Origin: Ceratobasidium sp. AG-K
Taxonomy: Eukaryota; Basidiomycota; Agaricomycetes; Cantharellales; Ceratobasidiaceae
Length of the DNA stretch: 64,000 bases
NCBI GenBank assembly: GCA_037039685.1
Contig: JAWNGF010000016.1
Location: 186,001-250,000, forward strand
Direction: 5' to 3'
Under the pieces are notes generated by a model, which saw only the letters and a program-made list of their open reading frames with translations, ran no database searches and was not told the origin of the DNA. A program made the position numbers and the translations under genes. Positions 48,587 through 60,101 of this stretch are shown piece after piece (the first letter of the stretch is position 1; the number at the start of each line of letters is the position of its first letter).

Positions 48587-51500
48587 ATGGCCCCGAGCCA
48601 GCCGCCCCCTAGTAGGTTGTGTGTTGTGTGCAGAGCGTCGCTGACTGTCTGTAGACACTTCGTCGCCCCACACTGCCCCCGGCCAGAGCACGTCGTCGTC
48701 GAGCACCACATCGCCTACTGGCACACACTCGACGGTGGCCACTACGGTCGGCAACAAGCAGCGCTCGTGGGACGAGGACAAGTTGTGAGTTGGACGGTGG
48801 AGTGTTGTTCGTGTCTGATCCGTTGCAGTTTGCATCTCTATATTCTCGACTACTGTCGCCGCCGCAAGTTTGACGACACAGCCTCGGCCTTTGAGCGCGA
48901 GGCACAGATCCCACAGGGCTCAAAGCCCAAGTTTGACGCTCCCCAGGGCCTGTTGTTCGAGTAAGTGCTGCTTTTCCTCGCTGCTCATCGCTCACCCGCC
49001 ACAGGTGGTGGATCGTGTTTTGGGAGACTTTCAACTCGCAGATATCACAGCTGACCCCCCAGGGCCAGAATGACTCGGGCCAGGTCTATGTCAACGTACG
49101 TCGTGTGCTCCGCCGTTGTTCGCTACTGACTCGCGATGATCTTCCCTTCCCTCTGCACCACTCCTCGGTTGATCCACTTCTGTCCTTGGTTGCGACGGTC
49201 ACGATCCCACGACACGGTTGCTGCTCTGGCGCTCCAACCCCCGTCTCATCTCTTTCCGGCACCCATCGGCGGCCCGACTCGGATCACTTCATTCCACCAC
49301 CCCCCACCCCGGCGCTCTGCATTTCCACCCAAACGACATTTTACCTGCTCTCCACCGGGTGTTTCACAACAAACATTCACTCCCCCGGGATCAAATACGG
49401 AACTCGCTTCTCCGGCCGGACTCTATTTACTCCGACGTCCCGCCGGCGCCTTTGGGGTGATCGATGTCCATCTGATAATTGCTTCTCTTTGGGCGACGTG
49501 GGTGTCCGCGCCTCGACTGGCCTGTCTGTGCATGTCGTCATCACAGACCATGGCACGCCTCAAGAAGCTCGCCATGCACGAAAAGGACGAGCTGAACCGG
49601 TCGCGTGCGATGAGTATGGGCACTCCGGCCATGACCAACATGTCGACACCAGCCATGGGCAACGTGCCCAATCCCATGAGCGCCGGGTCCATGAGCGCCA
49701 TGTCCACCCCTGCCATGGCCAATATGCCCAATCCGCGACCCCAAAGTCAGCCACCGCAGCCTGGCATGCCCCAGAACGGCCCACCGCAGCCCGGTATGGG
49801 GCCTGGGATGGGTCAGCCTGGGATGCATGGCCCTCGGCCTGGGATGAACGGCCCACAACCAGGCATGGGTCAACAACAACCTGGGATGCCGCCACAGCCG
49901 GGAATGCAAGGTCAACGACCACAACCAGGAATGGGAATGCCTATGCATATGGGTCCTAGTGCGTTTTATTCGTCTCTACTTGTACCTTACTTATTCATGT
50001 TACAGATCGCCCACACTCGTCCGCTTCACCATCACCCGCACCCACACCTCCCCAATCGTTCCAAAACCCATCATTCAATCCGCAATTCTCCGGACCCGGT
50101 GCAGGGCAAGGATCTTTCCCTGGTCAGCCACCACAGTTTTCAGGTCCCGGAGGCAACCAACAGCAATTTGGACGACCCGGTCAAGGCGGGCCTCCGGGTG
50201 CTGGACAAGGACAAGGAGGACCTGGGATGGCGCCAGGACAAGGTCCACCAGGGATGGGCGGACAAGGTGCTGGAATGGGTTCCGGACAACCCGGTCCTGG
50301 ACTAGCTCCTGGCCAACCCAACATGGGACACGGCCAAAACGGCGCGTTCCCACCTGGCGGAGGCCCCTCGTTCCCCCCAGGCTCCAACGGTCCTAGCCCT
50401 GGTCAACAGAATTTCCCTCCCGGTCCAGGCGGTCAACAGAACTTTCCACCCGGTTCACAACAAAATTTCCAACCCGGCGCGGCTGGTTTCGCGCCAGGTT
50501 CGGGACCGGGTGGCGCAGGATTCCCTCCAGGTTCGGGACCAGGTCCCCAGGGCCAGTTTCGAGGCGGGCCGCCGCCACCCGAGTGGGCGCAACGCGTTCC
50601 TCCAATGAACCAACCCGGCGGACCAGGCGACCAGAATCGAAGAGAAGGATGGGAAGATGGCCGTCCGGGACCCCGACATGGACCGGGCGGACCTGGGATG
50701 CCGCCTGGACGACCTGGGATGCAGCCCGGTATGGACGGTGCGCGACCTGGGACGATGGCCCAGTACTTGAACAGACCTGGGGGACCGATGATGGCGGGTC
50801 CGCCAATGACTGGACCACCGAACATGGGACCGAATATGGGAGGGCCACAGAATAACATGGGTCCACAGGGCCCGCCACCGATGGGCGGTGGTCCCAAGGA
50901 CGGACCACGAAGCGTGACACCACAACAACAAGGAGGACCGGGATGGAACAGCGACCCGTCGATGATGCAGCGACGACCGGCGGTAGCTGCACAGGGAGGG
51001 CAAATGGGGCCGTGAGTATTTCTGACGCTTGTACGGACGAGGCGGTTAATGGAATGTTTTGTTTTGCTGCTCGTTTCGTGTGATTATAGGTCTGGGATGC
51101 AGGGCCGTTCGTACCCTGGAGGCCAGAAACGACCTGGCTCGCCGCCCCCGCCCCCCGCGACGATGGCAAACTCGCCCCCGGATGCCAAGAGGCCCCGACC
51201 AAACGATATTGGCCCGGCACCGCTGGTGGATTCGAGACCTGGCGCCGACGGCCGACCAGGGTCGTCCAAGGGCCCCGGCCAGATGCCGTATCCCGGTGGA
51301 CCTCCGATGCCTGGTCAACACCCCGGCATGAACGGTCAACAGAATCCTCAATTGCAGGTGTGTACCGCGCGGGCGTCTAGACGCGCGCTAATTATCTAAC
51401 AGGAGTACTCGAAACAGGTACGAGCCGGGATTCTGAGCAAAGGACCGCAGCCGCCGCCGTTTGGCAAGAATGTGCAACCGAATGGATACAACCCCGGGCC

Positions 51501-52077
51501 CGGACCTGCGCGCGGCCCTCGGCCTTCGGACGCGCCCTCGCCCGCCGCGGGAGATGGGCCACCAGGCCAGCCGAGGCAGTTGGCAAACGTCAAGGGTGGA
51601 ATGGGACCCCCCGCATCGCCGTCGTTGGCGCACCGCAACGTGGGTGGGGTGAAAAAGTCCGAGAGCGCGGGGTCGTCACCGGGGCTTCCGCCGAGCGCTA
51701 TTCCCAACGGGATGGACAGCCGAAGTCGGACCCCGTTGGGGCAGCAAATCGTCAAGCCGCCGTCACCAGCTCAACCGATGTCTCGACCCCAGAGCGCGCA
51801 GCCGCAACAAGGTCCATCGATGTCGCCTATACCTGGTCCGCCACCGTCGGCCCCGCCCATGCTCCCTTCGACCCAGTCGCCCTCGAACGGGATGATGTTC
51901 AAGGACCTTGGGTTCTCTCAGGGCTCCATGGGTGGCCCGGGTGCTGGTCTCGATTTTGGTCTTGGGTCCGAGTTCTTTGGTCAGCTCACGAGCGGATTTT
52001 TCCCCGACGACGACTCGGACCAGATGCTCACTGGCATGGAATGGTTAAACGACGAAACCAGTCTCCAGACCGAGTAA
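48587..52077 (+). CDS. LisH/LUFS-domain transcriptional regulator (Flo8/Som1/SSDP-like)
   Basis: Eight exons: 48587-48611, 48655-48784, 48829-48960, 49005-49095, 49547-49958, 50006-51011, 51090-51357, 51403-52077; 912 residues. The N-terminus carries the LUFS module shared by Flo8, LEUNIG and SSDP proteins: a LisH helix pair (FLHLYILDYCRRRKFDDTA), then APQGLLFEWWIVFWETF. These proteins dimerise through LisH and recruit co-regulators; fungal members control adhesion and morphogenesis. The rest is a very long Gly/Pro/Gln/Met low-complexity region (about 200-800), then a conserved-looking end with FKDLGFSQGSMGG and SEFFGQLTSGFFPDDD. The fourth intron (49096-49546, 451 bases) is unusually long. 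Which of the three families is closest is not settled. Confidence 0.78.
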
Positions 52078-52532
52078 AAACCACGTCTCGTTTGCGCCTA
52101 CATTATTTACTTTCAGATGTTGCTACGCATCTAGATCTATTGCCGCTTTCGATTTTACCATGTTGTCTGTCACCATGCCGCCGCTCATGTGTTGCCCTTT
52201 TGTTTTATCTGCATGTACTAGTAATTTTTGTTCTACTTGTTGGCAAGGTTTTTTTGTTTGGACAAGGTGAATGTTGCGTGTATTTATTCTTGAATCCTCG
52301 TGAGAAGCGTGCGCGCCCGAGAATATGGGCTGTGAGATTGGCGCCCGTGTGGCGTGTGCGAGGTGGGTGTGTGGATCGGGCGTGCTAGGCTGGCTGTTTA
52401 GGCCTGGTCATCCTCGCGATGCCCATCGGCTATGATGGACCGGGCAGGGTGGCAGGAGGGTGGCGCATATAAACCTAGTTCTCGCGTCATCTCACCAACT
52501 TGACAATTATAAATTTCTATAAATTCAACACA
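52078..52532. other. 3' flanks of two convergent genes
   Basis: Lies between the convergent LUFS gene and the methyltransferase gene. It contains T-rich sequence and no gene. Confidence 0.4.
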
Positions 52533-53672
52533 TCACAGCACCGTAACACTCCAAATCAACGCTCTCCGTGTCTGCGCCTGCGGCCCAGTCCCGACCAACT
52601 TGTCATTCGCCTCTTCGAGCGTGGCCGTCACGTTGATTCGTTGATCCCCAAACAGCTCTGTCCACATTGTTTCCCAGCTCTCTGGAGAGTGGCAGAACAT
52701 CTTGCGATCCGGTCCCCCAATGCCGTTGTAGATTCCGGGTTCAGGTGCGCCAACGTGCGAGCCAAAAATCGTTGCGCCTGGTTCCCTGCCTAGGAGCGCC
52801 ACGCATCGTTCGGCGATCCTCCGTTGGTCCTCTGGAATACGAATTCGTAACGTCATTTCGAAGGTTGCGTGTGCATTCACCTTTTGAAAATAGGTGGAAA
52901 AACGCCGATGCGTGGATAACTGCCGTATAACCGAGCAGCTCGGTCAAGCTCTTGACGTTTGCAAGAACTGGTCGTGAGGTCGGTCGGGAAGCATCGAGGT
53001 CGAGCAAGGTGGGCGAGAAGATGTCGCCTTCTACGAACGGAACTGGAAATGTCGTAGTATTGTCTTTGAATAATTTGAAACCAAGATCCCAAAAGTCTAC
53101 AGAGCGATTAATTTCGACGCCAGCGTCTCAAGGGGCTACTCGCCTCGGCGTAGATCGGTTGCTATGATATTCTCGACAGGATATCCGTCCAGTGCCGCCT
53201 TTCGAGCGTCGTTACCGACTAGACAAAAGTGAGTACCCTAACCCAAGTCGCGACCCGACTTACAGCAGCATGCCATCTCCAAAAATATAGCACCATTGTG
53301 CGTGCGACCATACTCCAGGACATGTGCATATACAGGATAACGGGTGACCTTTAGCCTGAAATTTCCTTAGAAAGGATAATAACCCTAGGAAATTAGGCTG
53401 ACTTGGTAAACATGAAATGCCGAATGCAGGGATACGGGAAGATCTATGCGGGCGGGGTGATAAGTAACCAACGGCCCCAAGGAGAAGAAACTCACCTCGA
53501 ATGCCTCAGCCTGAACACCAAGAACGTGCTTTTTAAGCTCCGACTCGTCAGTGATCCCAGTTGCTAACTGGTAGAACCGTAACTCTTGAGGGTCGAGTAA
53601 GTAAAGCGATTCATCAAGTGGCATGCGCTCGAGGGATTTCAGAGAGGCGGCATCCCCGACCAGTTCACTCAT
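52533..53672 (-). CDS. SAM-dependent methyltransferase, class I (basidiomycete type)
   Basis: Six exons, minus strand: 53496-53672, 53403-53443, 53264-53355, 53144-53218, 52881-53096, 52533-52831; 299 residues. The N-terminus has YLLDPQELRFYQLATGI and IFPYPCIRHFMF. The SAM-binding strand is FLEMACCFGNDARKAALDGY (motif I), then IIATDLRRDFWDLGFKLF and PVPFVEGDIF. Further on come AVIHASAFFHLF and the late strands ATIFGSHVG and RALIWSVTVL. The glycine-rich loop is reduced to CCFGND, as is usual in this basidiomycete group, often found near secondary-metabolism genes. The substrate is unknown. The intron at 53097-53143 has a GC donor. Confidence 0.85.
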
Positions 53673-53756
53673 CGAAACCGTGATGGCTCAGTAGTGGATA
53701 ATAATGCATTTTGCATATAACAGGTGTGTGAACTGATACGCACAGACCAACTTCAA

Positions 53757-55361
53757 TCATGTGACTACAACCTCCTGGCCCGCAGAACTCTCAATCTCAT
53801 GTACACGAACCCCTCCGCACCGGGCGCGAGCGAGCCGCTGCAAATCAAACGCACAATAATTCTCGCACAACTCGAGCCACATGTCCGTCAACTTGCGTGC
53901 GATCCGGGGGAGCGAAAGCGTTCGGATGACCGCTTCAGTGACGACGCATCCGCCCAGCATGAGTCGTTCGAGGTCAGGCATGCGACTGATGATGTCACAA
54001 AATAGGTCGGCAGGATAAGCGCCCCCTTGGATGGTGAGGTTGCGTACTCGACTTAGGGACTTGGCAGGTCCTTTTTCGAGACAGTTGGATGTAGAGGGGA
54101 ATAATGCCCGGAATACCTCACACTGGTCATCGGCGTCAAACTCGAGCTCGAGTGTCTCTAGGCCCGGCATGGAGACGTCCGAAAATAGCTTGGCTATCAA
54201 CGCAGGTTCGACGAGACGAAGGTGGAGGTACTTGAGCCTTGGGAGCGCGATCGCTGGGTCGGACAGGCTCTCGTCTTCAACCTGGAATTCGCATTGGTCA
54301 AGCACGAGTTCCTCGAGAGTGTTGCTATTCCGTAGCAGGGTATCTGCCAACCGCTCCCATATGATCATCGTATCCTCCGTACACATGGAAGCCATCCATA
54401 ACGTTGTGAGGTGAGAGAACGCAGCGCCATGCCAAGGAAACGTAACCGCTCGAAGTTTGAGGGTATGAAGCTTTTCGGCACTCCCACACCCAATGGCGCC
54501 AAAAGCGCTTGCGACGTCAGGGCCGAGGACAGATATGAACGACTGCATCCCGGAGCAGGCATCGTACGGCAAGCTCAACTCGAGGGATTCGAGGTTAGAC
54601 ACTACCCCGCACAAATCGGCAAGGGCCATTTCGACGCAATCATGGTCGGGGAGGACCAAGTCGAGTGACTTGATGCGGTAGAAATGGGGTTGCAGGATGC
54701 CGAGCAAAGCGGAGACGTCTCGGGGAAAGATAATGGACGAGGCACATATCGAGTCGAGGACGAAATCGATACCACAGCCCCTGCTTCGTAACAGCACCTC
54801 GGATAAACCGGCACCATACGAACACAGGCGGACTGTACTCCAAAGCGTCGGAGTATGGAGCACCACTTGACGCCAGCGGGAACACGTCCATGATGCAAGC
54901 AGAGGAAGAGTAGGCCCTTTGTTGCTATCGTCGTCGTATGACAAGATGCGAATGAATATTTCATTGGGCAAGCCGTTGATCGATAGGCTAGGTGCAGGGT
55001 TAGTATGTTTTAGGGTGGTCGTTCCATGTATCTCACCTAACCTGCTCCTCCATCTCCCCCATACCCGGAATATCGGTGGTGGCGATACCCCTATGCTCTC
55101 GAGTCGTCAAACTAGGAGCATCTTCTCTAGTTTCTCTGCCATCGTGGCAAACGGCGGCCCTCCCAATGACACTACATCTTGTCAGAGGCGCTTGGGTGAT
55201 ACCAATATTACTTACGATGACTGCAACGACACTGAATCGGGCGCGCGCTCAGACGGCGCCAACTCGACTCCGGCAGCCTGCCCCTTCACCGATTTACCCC
55301 CTTTGGATCGAAGCAGCCATCGTTTGAGACGCTTTGCCTGAAGTGAGATGAAACGGGACAT
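53757..55361 (-). CDS. F-box/leucine-rich-repeat-like protein
   Basis: Three exons, minus strand: 55216-55361, 55037-55171, 53757-54987; 503 residues. An F-box-like segment (LPNEIFIRILSYDDD, then LASWTCSRWRQVVLHTPTLW) begins at about residue 97 and is followed by irregular leucine-rich repeats: IKSLDLVLPDHD, LESLELSLPYDA, LHTLKLRAVTFP, LKYLHLRLVEPA, LERLMLGGCVVT. The N-terminal 95 residues are basic then polar. Such proteins are very numerous in Agaricomycetes and probably act in SCF ubiquitin ligases. The second donor was set at 55036 (GTGAGA) because only that one keeps the frame into the F-box. It lies 84 bases upstream of the methyltransferase gene on the same strand. Confidence 0.82.
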
Positions 55362-55846
55362 GATCGTGTATGCTTCAAGTCGCGGCGGATCGGCAAAAAA
55401 CTCGAGAGTTGGGCGAGAGGCGGCACTGTACAGTCGAGGTTGTACGAGAGTGGATCAAGAGGTGCAAACGCCTGCAATGCCAAGGTGTGCCGATGGAATA
55501 GTTGGCACGTGGGCATCGCTTTGTCAGATGTAGACTCCGAGAATCGCGGATTTATGTGCAACCAATGTGCGTTTGTTCATTTTACTGCGGGACAAGAGAT
55601 TCGAGGGTCTAGCGTGGATATCAAGGCTATATTTGTGTGCGATAGTGCGCGGAATAGCAATAATTTGATTATTATTCTGCTGACCTTGATCAGGTACGAT
55701 AATACCGCAGGCATTGCCTGATCCTGTACACATTTCGCACGCTGAGGGATAGCATAAAACCTCACAGGATGTACGACAGTCCACTGTTACCGCCCTTGTC
55801 AGACACAGCATAGATCGAGTACAGTCATACTTACCACTGACCCAGC
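55362..55846. other. Intergenic
   Basis: Separates two genes on the minus strand. A minus-strand frame at 55524-55850 is open but has unnatural composition and no family likeness. Confidence 0.4.
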
Positions 55847-56859
55847 TCATTCTTCGCGCTTCCTCAGACTAGTCGTATTGGGGGTCACGTTACTAATCCC
55901 TCCTCGCGCGGCACCACGTCGAACAAACCCAGCCCTTCGTGCGCCACGCCCAAAGCGTATGCTAGTCGGAACTAGGCTAAGGCTCTTCATGGATGAAGCC
56001 AGATTGTCGAGGTCGTCAGAGACGCAGGTTTCGTGTAACGCTGTGGTAGGGGGAGGTTTGGGTGCCTCCACTTGCTGGGACACTCGGGGTTCACCACTGG
56101 ACGGGGCAGAGCTAGATCCAGGGTTGGAGATGGGCTCGATGTTCGAGTCGCTGTCATCGCTGTCGCCTTTTCTTGAGTTTGGTTTCTCCTCTCTCGGTTT
56201 CCACTCCTTGCGAATAAGGGTCGCTCCTTCACCGTATCGTGCCAGCAACCCTCCTATTCCGTGTTTCGTGACAGCAAAGAAGTAAAGCTTGGGGTACCCA
56301 TGCGCATCGATCAAGTGGAGTCTCCTACCCTTGGGGGTACGAAACTTTCTAGGGCACGAGTCTAAAAAACATGCAAACTGGTTGAAATATAAGTTGGTGG
56401 GTATTGGGCCTCGAACAAACTCACAATACTCTCGCCTCGCTCATTCTTTAGCGCAGCCAATTCATCGTGGTATTCCGTTTGGTGCTACGAGTTGTTAAGG
56501 GGGCTTTGTCTCAGAGGTCCACGGCGGAAACTTACGAGCGCTAGTATCCTCCCGTCGGGGAAGATTTTGGCACCACCTGGTTCGCTTCGGCAAGCACCCT
56601 CTTGACAAATGTGGGTATGATACTTGGAATAGTGTGCCTCTAGCTCGCGCAAGGACCCAAGTGCAGTCGGTTGACGAGGAGGGGCGCAACAGGGGGGCAA
56701 GGAGCAGACAAGGGACCGGGGCGGAGTGTTGAAAACGGCTCGTGGTAACTTAGACCCAACACCACTAGGGGTCAAATCGCTATCCTCAGCATTCGATGAG
56801 TCGTCTGAGGCATTTTCGTTGGCGGAAGAGGCGGATTGCCGGGGTCGTTTTGCAGACAT
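55847..56859 (-). CDS. C2H2 zinc-finger protein, ZNF511-like
   Basis: Three exons, minus strand: 56536-56859, 56425-56484, 55847-56377; 304 residues. Three zinc-binding segments match the ZNF511 pattern: CSLPPCC with LEAHYSKYHTHIC, CQEGAC with a following H-rich helix (HQTEYHDELAALKNERG), and FACFLDSCPRKFRTPKGRRL followed by HLIDAHGYP. The block YFFAVTKHGIGGLLARYGEG is typical of the family, after which the tail is acidic then Arg/Gly rich. It is probably nuclear; the function is not well known in any fungus. The N-terminus MSAKRPRQSASSANE is low in complexity. Confidence 0.8.
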
Positions 56860-57056
56860 CGTGGTTGATGGTATGAAGTTGACGCCAAGGATGTAACAGT
56901 AACGCTTGCTTACTATAAGTAATTCGCCACTTGCCAATGCGAACTTGTCAACCAAGATACTTGATGTAGTGCACTTCAAATATATACAGGCAATTCATAG
57001 ACCCGAGCAATCCGACCGATAGCCAAACATTGGGGGATCTCCTACGGATATTGCGC

Positions 57057-58975
57057 TCATTCGCTACCGTAATCGCTATGCGCACTGTCAGAGTATTGTA
57101 CATCAACGTAATCATCGCGTTGGGAGTACCACTGGCTCAACTCGTATTGGGGGCCATTGAGCAGTGACTCGGGAGGCTCTTCCGGCACTAGCTCTGACAT
57201 ATCACTGACCATGCACCACGCACCATCTAATACCTGGATCCTTACTTCTGGGACAGTGGTTGGGCCAGTAGCTACTCTCCAGCCCAACTCAAACAAACGG
57301 AATTGCGGGCGGTACGTCTGCTTGCGTTTGTTCTCGAGCTTTTGGGCGATCTTGTCCAGTATGGTACCGGACCGCTGGTCAGAACGACAGTGCTGAAACG
57401 ACCCTGCAAGTCCAGGGTTGAGCGCCCCAGCGGTGATGCGACGAAGACGAAACCTCCATGGTTTCTGGTGCTTTAAGTAGGCTCGCACCGGCTTGACACG
57501 AGCCAGTGTCATCACTGAGCTTGACCCACAGCTCGTGCGTTGGGTCCCGAACACGGGACCAGTCCCCGGTTCTTTGGCTAGAAGGGTATGTTGCCCGACT
57601 CGTGGGCGCGAAAGGTAGATCGCATGGAAGGACTGGGAAACAAGATGAGTACTATAGATAGATGTATCGAAATTTGTGAATTCAATAATATGTTCTAGGA
57701 TTTCGTATGGGAGAGCAGTGTTTGCAACAGTAGATCGGAAAGAGGCGACATTGCATCAAGGCGTTTTGGCTACCCCAGAGAGAATAGGACTCAATAGGTG
57801 CATCATGAGTAGTAGACCATCCTTGAGCTCCTCTTTGTTGTTGCGAATGGAAAGAACAGGCGAGTGACGAACCTCCGAGTCCTTGACGTGGACCGCGACG
57901 ACTTACCAGCTCGAGACAATCAGTCCGACTCCTGTTGTACGCTCCTTGTCCCGAAGCTTCGACACCATCTTGTTCATATCGTGCATCACAAAGGCCGGCT
58001 CGTTTAACCTGATACAAAACGTAACCAGGCAGTTGCGGGTCCAGCAGTACTTGTTCAAGAACCCGTGGTCAATCATGCGACAGTCCACGGTAGGTGTTTG
58101 TTTCTTGATGCTTTGGTCCACAGCGACGTGAGACACATTGTCATTCTCAGATGGCGTATCGTTAGGAGGGCACACTATGGCTGAAGACGCGGAAGCAGTG
58201 ACCATGCGCCAGCAAAAGAGGCCAATCTGATGGTGAACGCGTGGAAACTCGATCAGTTCAAGCTCGCGAATGTCATCGTGAACTAATGTGCGAACGAGCT
58301 GAGCAGAAAGGTGCTGGGGGACGGAAAGGGTGCCCCAAGCAGGAGCTCCCATTCGGTGGCTGACACTACAATTGGTTGTTGTCCATCGTACTGCCGTTTT
58401 GCCTCCCGGACTTTGAAGCCCGGCTCTTGCTAGAGGGATGCCGAAGTAAAGTACCCGCGAGGGACCATGCTGGAGCCACCTTCGTCGAGGACCCTCAAAT
58501 CGGGTATATCATCGAGCCTAAAATGGTGAACCCCGTTGACCGTGAAAACCTGGTTGTCCAAGTCGCCCACATAGCTCCGCTCTATTAACAAGGATCCCAG
58601 TGTCCAGTCTGTACTGTCAGTGATCTCGGAAAACGTATCGCATTCTTCATGGTCAGGGATTCCACTCATAGCACGGAAAGCAATGGCTTTTTCGATCATC
58701 TCAATTATCCGGACGACCCAGGCTATTAATATGAAGTGAGTGGTTTTAACATCCGCGTTCGGAATAGCATCTGTAATATCACCTTCTCGCTCCTCAGCAC
58801 CTTCCGGCATTCCGTCAACATAATGGACGGCAAACCACAACGGGTTGGCCCAACCGGAGATGTATACCAGATAGTATTATCTATGATGGCATGCAATGGC
58901 GAGTTAGCACAATCGCATTCCCGCTTGGATTTGCCTACTTTTGTAGCGATACGCGAGATAGCTGCGGGTTGCCAT
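57057..58975 (-). pseudogene. Full-length pseudogene of the F-box family
   Basis: It covers the whole length of the intact member at 38.7-40.6 kb, in the same exon layout (start MATRSYLAYRYK, second exon from KYYLVYISG, F-box LPYEILEHIIEFTNFDTS, end DYVDVQYSDSAHSDYG). The frame is broken at least four times: stops after FTSASL (58430), after LIVSSW (about 57903) and after VAKTP, and one lost base at the position corresponding to TEWGAP. The promoter motif has also decayed. The likeness elsewhere is high, so inactivation may be fairly recent. Confidence 0.85.
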
Positions 58976-59798
58976 CGTGGGTGTTCAGAGGCCAATCGTA
59001 TGCCATGTGATACACTAAAATGTCAGTCATATACCCGAATATATGCGCCATTTCTGTCTTGTGTCACCTAAATATTCAATCCGCAAGTCAGCCTCGTCGC
59101 TATTCAAGGTACTGCGGTTGGTTTCCGTGCGACGACCGGCAAAGGCTGATACAATCAAGTGGACGGATGGTTTGGGAGATAGGCGTTATCATGCCGGGCG
59201 TAATCTTACTCGAGTTGGTTACCATTCTCCCTCTCGATGATAGCCCCTGTATTGCCCCTGGTTCCTGCTCCAAACTGTAGTAATTTATCGTTGATTGAAC
59301 TGCTGTTAATAGATAACTGATGAAGGTACTTGTGGCGCTTACAAGGTCGCTGCTTCTGTTCAGGCCCCCGTCCCTCAACGACCGAGAGCGGGGAAACTTC
59401 TAACATCTGGATGAGACGTAAGCCTTTACCGATGCTGGCATCAAATTCCGAGACAGGGACTTCCAAGGCGGCAGACAAAAAATCTCAGGTCCGACGAGTA
59501 TGCAAACGTGACGTAGAGTGAAATAAACGCCTGAAACAGCAAACTTCAATCTCGTTCATTAGCTTCGATTTTCTTTGGACGAGGTCCGAACATATTGTTA
59601 TGGTATAAGGCAACGACTAGCTCGGGGGCCTCATCGGGGCAAAAACTGAGTATGTGACCATCGTATTCTAGAGCTCGGCTAGTTTCAATTGGCTATGACG
59701 TTGAGCTAATGCGCTCCCACATGGCAATACCATATTATTTGCTGGACTGAGGTACAACGGTATATTTGACAGCAAAGGTCTAGTATATAGATTCAAAC
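58976..59798. other. Intergenic
   Basis: No gene recognised. Short frames are present, one with a plausible but unsupported hydroxyl-rich composition. Confidence 0.35.
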
Positions 59799-59803
59799 TT
59801 GTC

Positions 59804-60080
<277 letters not shown>

Positions 60081-60101
60081 TCAGTCATTGGACGTCCGTA
60101 G

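Noticed and set aside
50393..51220. Long minus-strand frames (up to 275 codons) inside the LUFS gene
   Set aside because: They arise from GC-rich Gly/Pro repeats read in antisense; composition is low in complexity and they have no splice context.
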